A stretch of 64,000 nucleotides of DNA. Source: CAVSUZ01 sp963834715. GTDB lineage: Bacteria > Pseudomonadota > Alphaproteobacteria > Acetobacterales > Acetobacteraceae. The notes below the pieces were generated by a model. The model did no database searches. It saw only the letters and a program-made list of their open reading frames with translations, and was not told the DNA's origin. Shown piece after piece: positions 17,406 through 27,094 of this stretch (its first letter is position 1; every line of letters starts with the position of its first letter). The DNA lies in NCBI GenBank assembly GCA_963834715.1, contig CAWIDE010000027.1, positions 109,509 through 173,508 on the forward strand, read 5' to 3'. A program made the position numbers and the translations under genes.

Positions 17406-18451
17406 GCCAGTTAGACCTGTTCGGTCGGGAGTTGCTGGCGGTGGATGGGACGCGGATCAAGGCGGTTAACAACAAGGATCGCAATTTCACGCGCGCGTCG
17501 TTGACCGAGTTCATCAAGCTGGCCGATGCCAAGCTGGACGACTACCTGCATCGTCTCGATACGAGCGATGTCACCGAGCAAGGAGCCGGGGGCTCGCGGG
17601 TCAAGAATCTCGCCGAGAAGATCGCCGCCATCCGCGAGCGCCGCACGCGATGTCAGGCGATGTTGGCGGAGCTCGACCGCACCGGCGAGGATCAGATCTC
17701 GCTCACCGACCCAGATAGCCGGGCTATGGCAGCGCACACCCACGTTGCGGTCGGCTACAACGTTCAGGTCGCGGTGGACATCAAGCACAAGCTGATCGTT
17801 GAGCAACAGGTCACGAATCAGGTCGTTGATATGGGTCTGATGACCGAGACGGCGGAGCCGGCAAGGGAAGTTCTCGGCGCGGAGCGCATCGCGGTCGTAG
17901 CCGACCGTGGCTATTTCAAGATCGAGGACATCGAGGCCTGCGAGAAGGCCGGAATGGAGCCGTATGTGCCGGGTCCCCAACGTGGCCCATCGGTCAGCGC
18001 GGGCCTGTTCCGCAAGGACGAGTTCGAATACGACGCGGAAGGCGATAATGTTCTCTGCCCGGGGGGCCAGCGCCTGCAGCCCTATTCGTCATCGGTCTTG
18101 CGCGGGCTCAAGAAAATCAACTACGCCAACAAGCAGGCGTGTCGAGATTGCCCGATCCGTTCGCGATGCACGAACAATAGCTTTCGTTCCGTCTCCCGCA
18201 TGGAGAATGAGGCGGTACTCGACCGGATGCAGGCCCGACTAGCGAAACGACCGGAGGTTCTCCAGCAGCGCCGCGAGACAGTGGAACACCCATTTGGTAC
18301 GATCAAACAATGGATGAATCAAGGCGCGTTCCTGATGCGTGGGCTGGAAAAGGTTCGCGGCGAATTCAGCTTGACGGCGCTCCCCTACAATCTCAGGCGG
18401 GCGCTCAACATCGTCGCCTTTACCGAGTTGATGATCGCGGTGCGGGTTTAA
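17406..18451 (+). pseudogene. IS1182-like transposase, 3' part
   Basis: Continues the split transposase: LDLFGRELLAVDGTRIKAVN (first catalytic Asp), HVAVGYNVQVAVDIKHKLIV, VVADRGYFKIEDIEACEKAG (second Asp), a CRDCPIRSRC zinc cluster, and the terminal ETVEHPFGTIKQWMNQGAFL (catalytic Glu). The catalytic core is intact but has lost its N-terminus to the IS66 insertion. Confidence 0.9.
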
Positions 18452-18751
18452 GAGTTCGCCTACCGGCATTTTGGCCCTGCCAGTTAGGTGCCCTTGGATT
18501 GCGAAGCTGTAGGGCAAGTCACGATGAGACTTGCCTACTCACTTCGAAAGCCCTGGGTAAACGCTTCCAGACCGGCCGCGAGCGGTCCCTACCTCGGCAG
18601 ACGTGTTTCCACACAGTTTGCTTGAATTTCGCAGTATTGCCGACGCCGCCTAATCCGGCGTGATAACAACTCGCGGGAGGTTTCCTCGGTCCCGTTAGCT
18701 TACGACCTTTTCAAGGGCGGTTGTATCCGTGATAGGGTCCGGCTCAGACTA

Positions 18752-19983
18752 GTGCCCTGAGTCGCTCATATTGCCGGGTATAACCGCTTCAGTTTGATGC
18801 GGGCATCGACAGTGGTGAAGTGCCAGTCTGCCTTCGTGTGGTTCTTGTTTCGATCTTTCTGCCACGCGGCGACTTCCTCGATCAGGGTCTGCCTGTCCGG
18901 GATTCGCCGATCGAGGCACTGCACCGACAGGACGCTGAGTTCTGATTCGGCCATATCCAGCCAACTGCCATGCTTGGGCGTGTAATGCCACTCGAACCGC
19001 TCGACGAGGCGGCGCGCCTCGGCGGGCGGAAAGGCTTCGTAGAGCGAGGCCGGCTTGTGGGTGTTGAGATTGTCCTGCACCAGGACGATCTTGCTCGCGG
19101 CGCGAAAGTGCGTGTCGGACAAAGCCTTGAGCAGTTGGGCATAGTCCAGCGCGGCGTGGCGGTCGGTTATCTCGACATGGCGCCAGCCTTCCAGCGGCGC
19201 GAATAGCATGAACAGATTGACGGTGCCGTTGCGCTCATACTCGCAGTCGTACCGTGCTGGCTGTCCAGGCTTTGCCGGAACTGGCACGCGGGTTTCCTTG
19301 ACGAGCTGTTTCGTTGTCTCGTCCAGGCAGACGACGGGTCGGTCTGGATCATGCGGCCGCTGGTAGACCTCCAGCACATCCTCCATGCCGGCTACGAAGG
19401 CAGCGCTGGCTTCTGGCGGGATGACCCATTGCTTCTGGAGATGAGGTTTGAGCGAATTTTTTTGAGCGTCCGTCCGATGGTGTTATCGCTGGCGCGATCG
19501 ACGATGTTCAGCTCCACCACGGCGGTTTCCAACAGCATCAGCGTCCACCGCTTCCGTCCTTTGGGTGGCGGAGAACAAGCGAGCGCGATCAGCTTGGCCT
19601 CGGCGGCGCCGTCGAAGATGGGCTTTCGAGCTGAGTTGGGCGAGTGTTTGCGGGTCAAGGCGGCATCAACTCCGCCCTCCACCAATTGCTGACGTGTGCG
19701 GGCGACGGTGTCGACGCTGGTATCCAACGCCTCGGCAATTTCGCCGTCACTCCACGCATCGCCGGCCTCGGAGGCGTCGGCCTTCAGCAGGATGCGTGCC
19801 TTCAGTAGCTGGCGGGCCGGGGCTTTGCCCTTTTGGATCAGCACATTGAGCCGTTCACGCTCATCGCTACTGAGCTTTACGATGTACTTCTTGACGACAG
19901 GTTGTTTCGCGGTCACGACACATCTCCGGGTTACCGGAGATATCGACTCAGAAATCACCCGCAGAATCAACGACGTGGGGTAC
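18752..19983 (-). mobile_element. IS630 family element, copy A (1232 bp)
   Basis: Flanked by TA dinucleotides at 18750-18751 and 19984-19985, the expected IS630 target duplication. Ends are imperfect inverted repeats (GTGCCCTGAGTCG versus GTACCCCACGTCG). By eye its sequence is the same as copy B at 46911-48142, in the same orientation. It landed in the 3' end of an ohr gene. Confidence 0.95.
18766..19916 (-). CDS. IS630 transposase made by -1 frameshifting (copy A)
   Basis: Two overlapping frames. The first (GTG 19916; KKYIVKLSSDERERLNVLIQ and an HTH to about residue 85) runs to a run of seven A on the coding strand (19457-19463). Slipping back one base there gives LKKNSLKPHLQKQWVIPPEA, which reads straight into the DDE domain: VVCLDETTKQLVKE, LVQDNLNTHKPASL and GSWLDMAESELSVL, ending at 18766. 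Both copies keep the A7 tract, so a programmed -1 shift is more likely than mutation. GTG 19916 has GGAGAT upstream. Confidence 0.85.
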
Positions 19984-19984
19984 T

Positions 19985-20398
19985 AGGTTAGTTGCGACAT
20001 CGATGTTGCCGTGCGTGGCGCGGGAATACGGACACACCTCGTGCGCCGCATCCACCAGGCGCCGCGCGACTTGGCGTTCAACACCCGGCAGCTTGACGTT
20101 GAGACGAGCCGCGAGCCCGTATGCGCCGTCCCCCGCCGGGCCGAGGTCCACTTCCGCGTCAAGGGCCACGTCATCCGGCAAAGCCACCTTCATTTTGCCA
20201 GCCACAAGCCTTATCGCAGTGAGGAAACAGGCCGACCAACCAGCGGCGAACAGTTGCTCCGGGTTGGTGCCGCTGCCCGAGGTGCCAGCGTTCGAAAGCT
20301 TGACCCCCAGATGGCCGTCAGAGCTGCGGGAGGCACCGCCGTCCCGGCCACCCGTGGTGTGGGCCTTCCGTGTACAGCACTTTGCCGAGGTCGGTCAC
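19985..20398 (-). pseudogene. ohr: organic hydroperoxide resistance protein, frameshifted and IS-interrupted
   Basis: OsmC/Ohr-family peroxidase remnant. Start GTG 20398 with AGGAGAA upstream gives MTDLGKVLYT. Then the frame breaks near codon 11 and resumes as HTTGGRDGGASRSSDGHLGV, NPEQLFAAGWSACFL (first redox Cys) and AAHEVCPYSRATHGNIDV (second redox Cys). The IS630 copy A end replaces the last few residues after GNIDVATNLV. Both redox cysteines remain, but the N-terminal frameshift should inactivate it unless it is a sequencing error. Confidence 0.8.
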
Positions 20399-20634
20399 GG
20401 TATGTTCTCCTTTGTTGTGTAATCAGCGCAGTAATCTCAACGCCGCACGGAGTTCGGCTTGTGGCGATGAGGCGCAGCAGGGCGGGCCGCGGTGGTTCTG
20501 ATTGAGGGACGGGAGTCATGCGGATGGCGGGACGGACAAGGGCAAGCAATACGGCTCATCTTAGAGATTCTATGCGGGTGGATGGCAGCCGGGGATGATC
20601 CGAGGTTGCTATTCCTTCCGATGGAGATTGACCG

Positions 20635-21855
20635 ATGCATGGCACCGCCCGCGTCCTGCACCCGACGACCACCGCACAAGAGTACGATATCTCGTTGTTT
20701 GTGGCTCTGGAATTGAGCCGGTCAAGCTGGTTGCTTGCCGTCAGCGTCCCGCACAGCGACAAGATCAGCAAGTACCGAATTGACGCCGGCGACAGCACGG
20801 CGTTGTTGAACCTCTTGTCGCGTCTGAGAGCGGAAGCTGAACGGCGGTGTGGAGGACCGGCGAAGATCATCTCGATCTACGAGGCTGGGCTTGATGGCTT
20901 CTGGGTGCACCGCCTACTGGGAGCCAGTGGCGTGGAAAGCCACGTTGTTGATGCCGCATCCATCGCGGTGGACCGGCGCAGCCGACGGGTCAAGACCGAC
21001 CGGGTCGATGCCGAGAAGCTACTGCGCTCGCTGATGAGTTGGGCGCGCTGAGAACGGCAAGTTTGTTCGATGGTGCGACCACCAAGCCGGGCAGAGGAGG
21101 ATGAGCGGCGGCTGACACGCGAACGCGGAACGCTGGTTACGGAACGGGTCCGACACGTAAACCGGATCAAAGGGCTGCTGGCCACGCAGGGCGTGTTCGA
21201 CTTCGAACCGATGCGCAAGGACCGCCGCGATCACCTCGAGGAACTCCGTTGTTGGAGTGGCCAACCGTTGCCGCCGCGGTTGAAAACGGAGCTCATTCGG
21301 GAGATCGAGCGCCTGGAATTGGTGATCACGCAGCTCCGAGAGATCGAGGCCGAGCGAGACCTAGCTCTGCAGCCGACGCGATCAGCAGCTGAGAAACTTC
21401 TGCAAGACCCGAAGGTAAAGCCCACGCCAGTTGCATCGTACGGCAGCCAACTATTGCGCCTTCGCGGTATTGGACCGGAATTCGCTTCCGTGCTGTCGTT
21501 GGAAGCGTTCTATCGTGATTTCCGCAATCGAAGGGAGTTGGCGGCGTACTCGGGTTTGACGCCAAGCCCCTGGAAGAGCGGCGGGATAGACGTCGAGCAA
21601 GGCATCTCAAAAGCGGGCAATGCTCGCTTGCGCAAAACCATGATCCAACTAGCATGGCTGTGGCTGCGACACCAACCTGGCAGCGCGCTGAGCCGATGGT
21701 TCTACGAGCGTGTTGGTGACAAGCGCGGCAAAATGCGTCGCATCGCTGTCGTCGCACTGGCGCGCAAATTGCTCGTGGCGCTCTGGCGTTACGTGACTGA
21801 AGGCGTAGTACCGCTGGGTGCCGATCTCAAGGTATTGGAGGCCCGAGGCCAATAG
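20635..21855 (+). pseudogene. IS110 family transposase with an in-frame stop
   Basis: DEDD transposase/site-specific recombinase. N-terminal RuvC-like part: YDISLFVALELSRSSWLLAV, IYEAGLDGFWVHRLL, SRRVKTDRVDAEKLLRSLMS. TGA at 21049-21051 interrupts WAR-stop-ERQVCSMVRPPS; the downstream part stays in the same frame. C-terminal Tnp_20 domain: LLRLRGIGPEFASVLSLEAF and RRELAAYSGLTPSPWKSGGI with the catalytic-Ser region. One nonsense change is the only lesion. Element ends lie roughly at 20.45 and 22.1 kb but were not resolved. Confidence 0.85.
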
Positions 21856-22150
21856 TTGAATCAACCCAATCCGCGGGTCGGTCCCAAGGTCGGCCTGCCG
21901 GATCCAGGCAGGTGGCGATCGTGGACAGACGTGGCTGCAACAGGCCGTCTCAAAGAGATGGATCCCACCTTCCTGAGCCCAGTCTCCTCAAAGAATGAGG
22001 GATCGTGGTGCGGGCCCTGGTGCCCGACCGAATGTGAGTGGATGCGGTGATCGCCTGCCGCATAGCAAAGCGGGCTCGAGCCTTGGATCCGCTGCAAGGA
22101 GAAAAATACATGCGCCGTAGATAAGCCTTGACGAAGAACACCCCATGTGA

Positions 22151-23111
22151 GTTTGTCCGGGAACATTGCTAGTTCCTGCACAGCCTTCGGACCATCAGGC
22201 GGATTGAGGCTAGCAGCAGGAAGGCGCGCGCCTTCACGTTGAGGTCCTCCCAGTCCTTGGCCAATCGGCGACAGCGATTGAGCCATGCCAGACTGCGTTC
22301 GACCACCCATCGCTTGGGCAGAACCATGAAGCCGCTCATGTGGTCAGATCGTTTGACGATCGCCACCTCCGCCTTCGACACGACACGTTTCAGCGCCGCC
22401 TGGAATTGCTGTCCCTGATAGCCGCCGTCGGCATAGAGTTTCAGAAGGAACGGGAACAGCCCAAACAGCGTGGCCAGCAGCATTGCGCCGCCGTCACGGT
22501 CTTGAATATCCGCCGCAATCACGATGGCCTGTAGCAGCAGACCCTGGGTATCGACCAGCACGTGGCGTTTCTTGCCCTTGATCTTCTTGCCCGCATCGTA
22601 GCCGTGTGGGTCGATCGAGGCCCCCCTTTTTCGGCGCTCTTCACGCTCTGCGCATCAATCACCGCGGCGGTTGGGCTGGCCTCTCGCGAGGCCTGCTCGC
22701 GGCATTTCACATAGAGCAGGTGATGGATCCGCTCCAGCGTGCCGTCCCAGGTCCATCGTTCAAGGTAGTCGTGCACCGTACTTCGCGGTGGCAGATCCTT
22801 GGGAATAGCGCGCCACTGGCAACCGGTGCTCAGGATATACATCAGCCCGTTCAACACCTGGCGAATCTCGACAGTGCGCTTGTTGCCGCCTGGTTTGGCG
22901 GGCGGGATCAGTGGTTTCACTTCAGCCCATTCGGCATCCGTCAGATCGCTCTCGTAGCGCAGTTGACTGCGGTCATACCGCGCGCGGTTCTCCTTGGTCC
23001 ACATCCAGTCCCCCGAATCGATCTTCCGGGGAAGGGAATCACAGCCGATTCCACAAGTTCAAGGGCAATCCGCTAACCGATTTTAAAAACTCAATTTGTT
23101 CCCGGACGGAC
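22151..23111 (-). mobile_element. IS5 family (IS427-like) element
   Basis: Inverted copies of GTCCGGGAACA at 22155-22165 and (complement) 23097-23107 mark the ends. Two overlapping reverse frames encode the transposase. It lies directly against the neighbouring IS701 at 23118. Confidence 0.8.
22169..23004 (-). CDS. IS5 family transposase made by -1 frameshifting
   Basis: Frame 1 starts MWTKENRARYDRSQLRYESD and runs through the DUF4096-type N-terminus and AVIDAQSVKSAEKGG (first Asp). At a coding-strand AAAAAGGGGGG tract (22621-22631) a -1 slip gives SIDPHGYDAGKKIKGKKRHV. This leads to VDTQGLLLQAIVIAADIQDR, LYADGGYQGQQF (second Asp) and KRWVVERSLAWLNRCRRLAK (Glu). The layout is typical for the IS427 group. 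Appears intact. Confidence 0.85.
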
Positions 23112-23117
23112 ACTTAG

Positions 23118-24633
23118 TCTTACTGTGTCATAAAAATCCCCTTGTACGATTCGATCCTCGTTATGTACGGATGGAGATTCTCACTCGCGGAGGCGGAGTG
23201 TGGGTCTCGAATCCGACAGACACGGCAGCGAATCACGATTCGCGGCCTATGTGGAGGCACTGACAGCGACGCTCGGACACGCCGACCGAGCGGCGCCGTT
23301 CCACTCTTACTGTACTGGTTTGGTGTTGCCCGGCTCGCGGAAGAGCATCGAACCGATGGCCGCCCGTGTAGCACCGGCACGGGTGCAGGCGACGCACCAA
23401 TCGCTGCATCATCTTGTCGCCAAAGCCGACTGGTCGGACGAGGCGGTGCTCAACGTCGTGCGTCAGCAAGTGTTACCCTCCATCGAGCAGCACGACGCGA
23501 TCCGTGCATGGATTATCGACGATACCGCATTTCCCAAGAAGGGGACGCATTCGGTTGGCGTCGCGAGGCAGTATTGCGGTCAGCTCGGCAAGCAGGATAA
23601 TTGCCAGGTCGCGGTGAGTCTGTCAAATCGCCAACGACCACGCCAGCCTGCCGATCGCGTACCGGCTGTATCTGCCGGAAGTGTGGGCCAATGACGTGGC
23701 CCGACGCGCCAAGACAGGCATTCCCGATGACATTGCGTTCCAGACCAAACCACAGATCGCCCTGGGGCAGATCCAATCGGCGCTGCTGGCCGGCGTGCCA
23801 CCGGCGACTCTGCTGATGGATGCAGGCTATGGCGTCGATACCGAGTTCCGCGATGGCATCACCGAACTTGGCTTGCGCTATGTCGCCGGCATTCCCTCTT
23901 CCACCAGCGTCTGGGCTCCGGGCACGGCGCCGAAGCGACCGAAACGCTGGAGCGGAAATGGGCGCCCGCCGAAGCTGGTGCGACGCGATGCGAAGCATAA
24001 GCCGGTGTCTGTCAAGGAATTGGCACTGAGGTTGCCGAAACAGCAGTGGCACAGCGTCACTTGGCGCGAAGGCAGCAACGCCAGGCTGACGTCTCGTTTT
24101 GCTGCGGTACGGGTGCGGCCCGCGCATCGTGACTATTATCGCACCAGCCCGAGACCGGAAGAATGGTGCTTGATCGAATGGCCGAAGGGAGAGACAGAGC
24201 CAACTAAATATTGGTTGTCGACGCTCTCGGCCGATATGCCGCTGCGGAATCTGGTCAATCTGGCCAAACTGCGCTGGCGGATTGAGCGCGACTATCAGGA
24301 ATTGAAGCAGGAGCTTGGGCTCGGCCACTATGAAGGACGCGGCTGGCGTGGCTTTCATCATCACGCCACGCTGACGATCGCAGCCTACGGCTTCCTGATC
24401 TCGGAACGGAGTGCGATTCCCCCCTCAGGAGAACCTCGAGCCCGGATCTTCCAAATGCCTTCTCTACCCCGCAGTTACCGACCCCGTGGGTCCCCCAGTC
24501 AGGCCTGAGCGCCATGTCTTCAACTCCATTGCCACGGTCCGTATCGCGATCGCTCATGCATTGGTGCAAACTCTCCCGCGCTGCCCTTGCTGCCAGCGCA
24601 TTACGTCGCGCAGGAATTTATGACACAGTAAGA
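23118..24633 (+). mobile_element. IS701-like element, 1516 bp
   Basis: Perfect inverted termini TCTTACTGTGTCATAAA at 23118-23134 and the complement at 24617-24633, flanked by the 4-bp duplication TTAG (23114-23117 and 24634-24637). Confidence 0.9.
23200..24508 (+). pseudogene. IS701-like transposase, frameshifted
   Basis: GTG 23200 starts a DDE transposase: WIIDDTAFPKKGTHSVGVAR (first Asp). One extra A near 23625 (TCAAATCGCC, where TCAATCGCC restores SLSIANDHASLPIAYRLYLP) breaks the frame. It resumes with EVWANDVARRAKTGIPDDIA, LLMDAGYGVDTEF (second Asp) and WRIERDYQELKQELGLGHYE (catalytic Glu). Termini are perfect, so the lesion is recent or a sequencing error. Confidence 0.85.
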
Positions 24634-24858
24634 TTAGGGATGTCGCCCTGAATGCTGAGATGCGGCATGAACTGGAGGCAACGGAATCCGGTTGCCGCGG
24701 ACTGATCGCGCTCTTCCCCGACTCGGCGCGCGTTCTCTACGGTCCCAGCTTCCTCTCTTCCGACTTGGCGCGCCTCTTTGTTCCCGACTGCACGCGATGC
24801 GTCGTGCGTTGTAGAGTGAACCCACGTGCCTCCCGTTTTCTCAATGGAGGGCGTTGTA

Positions 24859-25362
24859 GTGAAGATCCGTGTAGAGATCGACTGCACTCCGGAAGAGGCG
24901 CGCAGCGCCAAGCTTGAGCAAAACTTCCGCTGGGTCAGGGTGGTGTTGATCTCATGGTTGGGCTTCTTTACCATCGCGTTTCTCACTGAACTGGCTCTAC
25001 AGAGAGGCGTCTCTGAAGCGATTCAATTCGGCTTCAGCGTGCTGATCTGGGGAGTGTTCGTTCGCACGGTCCTCGTCTGGCACATCACCTGGTCTGTCAA
25101 CTCTGTGACGCACCTGTGGGGATATCGCAACTATGAGACATACGATTACAGTCGCAACAATCTGATCGTTGGTTTCTTGGGCAACGGCGAAGGCTGGCAC
25201 AACAATCATCATGCGTCCCCACGTTCAGCGCGTTTCGGTCACCGGTGGTGGGAATTGGACGTGACGTGGCTAACGATCCGACTTCTCGCCACGCTTGGGC
25301 TCGCGTCGAAGATCATAACGCCATCTCCCCCGCTTGCAACCAAAGAAAATGTGGGTCGGTAG
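24859..25362 (+). pseudogene. chimera: DUF6489-like N-terminus fused to fatty-acid desaturase C-terminus
   Basis: 167 codons from GTG 24859. Residues 1-15 (MKIRVEIDCTPEEARS) look like the start of DUF6489 proteins. From about residue 17 the sequence becomes the C-terminal third of an acyl-CoA delta-9 desaturase: two membrane segments, HITWSVNSVTHLWGYRNYET, then the third histidine box GWHNNHHASPRSARFGHRW. The first two histidine boxes (HxxxxH and HxxHH) are absent, so it cannot hold the di-iron centre. Best explained by a deletion joining two genes. The frame is open, so a membrane protein might still be made. Confidence 0.7.
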
Positions 25363-25394
25363 GTGTAGCGACTTGCACTTATCCGCGCTCGGGC

Positions 25395-25590
25395 CACAAG
25401 GGCGACGCCAACAATTCGCTGCGCCGTGGGGTATTCTTCCATCGCCAGGGTGAAACCGCACCTTCGAGGAACCGAAGCTTTCGCGCCTCAGCTTCAGCTG
25501 ATCACCGCGGTGATTGCGCACCGGGACACCGTCTATCTGGATCGTGGCGTGCAGCAACAGGATATCTGGTGATCCGGGCGCAGATCCTGG
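25395..25590 (+). pseudogene. Tn3-family transposase C-terminal scrap
   Basis: Spread over two frames: NSLRRGVFFHRQGE (compare the Tn3 motif ALxRAVFFxRLGE), then RTFEEP, then LQLITAVIAHRDTVYLDRGV (compare LNLVxAAIVLWNTVYLxRAV). These are the last conserved blocks of Tn3 TnpA with at least one frameshift. An N-terminal TnpA piece occurs at 57595-58187 on the other strand. Confidence 0.55.
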
Positions 25591-25632
25591 CGGGGGCGAT
25601 GGCGGAAATTTCGCTATCGCGCTGAGAAATGT

Positions 25633-25965
25633 TTATCTACCGAACGACTCGTCACGGATTAGAGCGAACGAACGGGCGCCCTTCCTCCCCCGTGCCCGGG
25701 CATTCGCGTTACGTATGCGCTGCAAGTCCTGCTGGATTTCGTTCTCGCTTCTATCGGTTGTGACGGACGCAAGCTTTGAGAGCTGTTGCTCGCTGACTGC
25801 CCGTTCCTGGTTGTCGCCCACCCGCTTCACCCGATACTGCCACACGTTTGCCTGGAAAGGCAGCGTCTGTGAGATCGTATAAATGTCCCATAGGCTGCTA
25901 TTGGCCGCAAAATTTTCGAGGCGCACTTCGACGCGATCGCCGATCTTGAATTTCCGCGCTTCCAT
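25633..25965 (-). CDS. hypothetical protein downstream of cold-shock gene
   Basis: 110-residue soluble protein. Starts MEARKFKIGDRVEVRLENFA, with WDIYTISQTLPFQANVWQYR next and a basic C-terminus rich in Arg/Ala. The first part resembles a small beta-barrel (SH3/KOW-like) fold by pattern only. It is 41 bp downstream of the cold-shock gene on the same strand, so likely co-transcribed. The ATG at 25965 is preferred over an upstream TTG. Function unknown. Confidence 0.6.
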   Translation of the reverse strand: MEARKFKIGDRVEVRLENFAANSSLWDIYTISQTLPFQANVWQYRVKRVGDNQERAVSEQQLSKLASVTTDRSENEIQQDLQRIRNANARARGRKGARSFALIRDESFGR

Positions 25966-26006
25966 AAGGCAGTCCTCCAGAGTGTGGATTTTACAACGTC
26001 GATAGT

Positions 26007-26237
26007 TCACTCGTTGCTAGTGGTCTTCGCGCCAGTGCTGCCTGCCGCAGCACTGGACGGAAGCTCGCGCTGGCCGCTCTCGACGTCGAAACTGACGCTC
26101 TGGCCCTCGGCGACGCTAGGCAAGCCAGCGCGTTCGACAGCCGAGATATGGACGAACAGATCGTTAGAGCCACCATCCTGCTGGATAAACCCGTATCCCT
26201 TTTTCAGATTGAACCATCTGACCGTGCCTTCCGACAT
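26007..26237 (-). CDS. CspA-family cold-shock protein
   Basis: 76-residue RNA/DNA-binding cold-shock domain protein: GTVRWFNLKKGYGFIQQDGG carries the RNP1 motif (KGYGFI) and DLFVHISAV carries RNP2 (VHI). A short Ser/Ala-rich tail (about residues 60-76) follows the domain. ATG 26237 starts the domain as in other family members; upstream extension is not conserved. Likely acts as an RNA chaperone. Confidence 0.95.
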   Translation of the reverse strand: MSEGTVRWFNLKKGYGFIQQDGGSNDLFVHISAVERAGLPSVAEGQSVSFDVESGQRELPSSAAAGSTGAKTTSNE

Positions 26238-26429
26238 CGCGTCTTTCTTCTTTTGCGTCCGGCGATCCACACCACGTGGACCGGAATGCTTGGCCCGAAC
26301 CGCGACTGGTCGCACAGCCAAGGTAACGATACGATAGGCTCGGGCTGAAAAGTTCCGCCGCTTCTATATGGGTGCCCGGGAGCGGCTTTGCGAGAGTGAC
26401 GGTCCTTGTCGGTTGATGCCCGGCCTGAC

Positions 26430-26559
26430 CGGCGCTCCGTCTCCCCCGAGCAAGGCTTGATTGAGCTGTTGGAGGCGCCTTGATCGAGGGCGACACCGTC
26501 TCGAGGTCCTCACCGCGCAGCAGCCGCAGGACCGCCGCAGTCTTCCGTCGACGCGACAT
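26430..26559 (-). pseudogene. IS-type OrfA remnant (HTH)
   Basis: Starts MSRRRKTAAVLRLLRGEDLE followed by TVS, a typical IS3-type OrfA helix-turn-helix start (DLETVSRxLGVxAAxLSxWR). It decays after the first helix with frameshifts. No other part of that element is visible nearby. Confidence 0.55.
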
Positions 26560-27010
26560 CCCCCCACCCCGGCCGACTTCGACAGCATTAGTCTCTTGTG
26601 CTCGCCCGGTAATGTCCGGCTGCTGCGTTCTGCTTTGCCTCACCGATCATCCCTCCTGCGGAGGCGTCCGCTTACGGGATGTCTCACTCAATTGTGGAGC
26701 GGGGGAATAGCGGCCCAACCATTGGTAAGCTGAGGCGCTCGATCAGGGTTCACCTGTTGGGAGACAAGGCGTCAACTCTGTCCGGATGGCGATCTTGCAG
26801 TTGAGGGAGCGGTTTCTATCAGCGCTAGGGGATCAGCCAAACAATGCTGGTTAAACTACCGGGAAGCTTGCACCGCAGCTGAGGCAGCTCCGTACAGTGC
26901 AATTGATTGCACGCTCTGCAGGGGGCATTACCCCGAGCGTTCCGGCACCAACCAAGATTTCATCCTCAAATCCGCCGTCTCTATCCGCTCGCCTCCAGAA
27001 GCGCAACCGG
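26560..27010. other. intergenic, no gene recognised
   Basis: About 450 bp between the OrfA scrap and the IS3 terminus. No open frame with plausible coding character. Slightly lower GC than its surroundings. Confidence 0.4.
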
Positions 27011-27094
27011 TGAGGTGGACCCCACCTATGGGACCAATTTGGCCCGCTGCTTAGCTACAGCCCCCGTCCGGCTCTCGTTCTCCCTTCTTTCAAG

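Larger units (their letters stand above)
14249..18636 (+). mobile_element. IS1182-like element interrupted by IS66
   Basis: Imperfect terminal inverted repeats start with TACTGC at 14249 and end with GCAGTA at 18636. Over about 30 bp the ends agree at about 22 positions, including CGTGTG-like and AAAC blocks (GCAGACCGTGTGAAAAC versus GCAAACTGTGTGGAAAC). The transposase inside is split by an IS66 copy. No target duplication is seen outside these ends. Confidence 0.7.
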
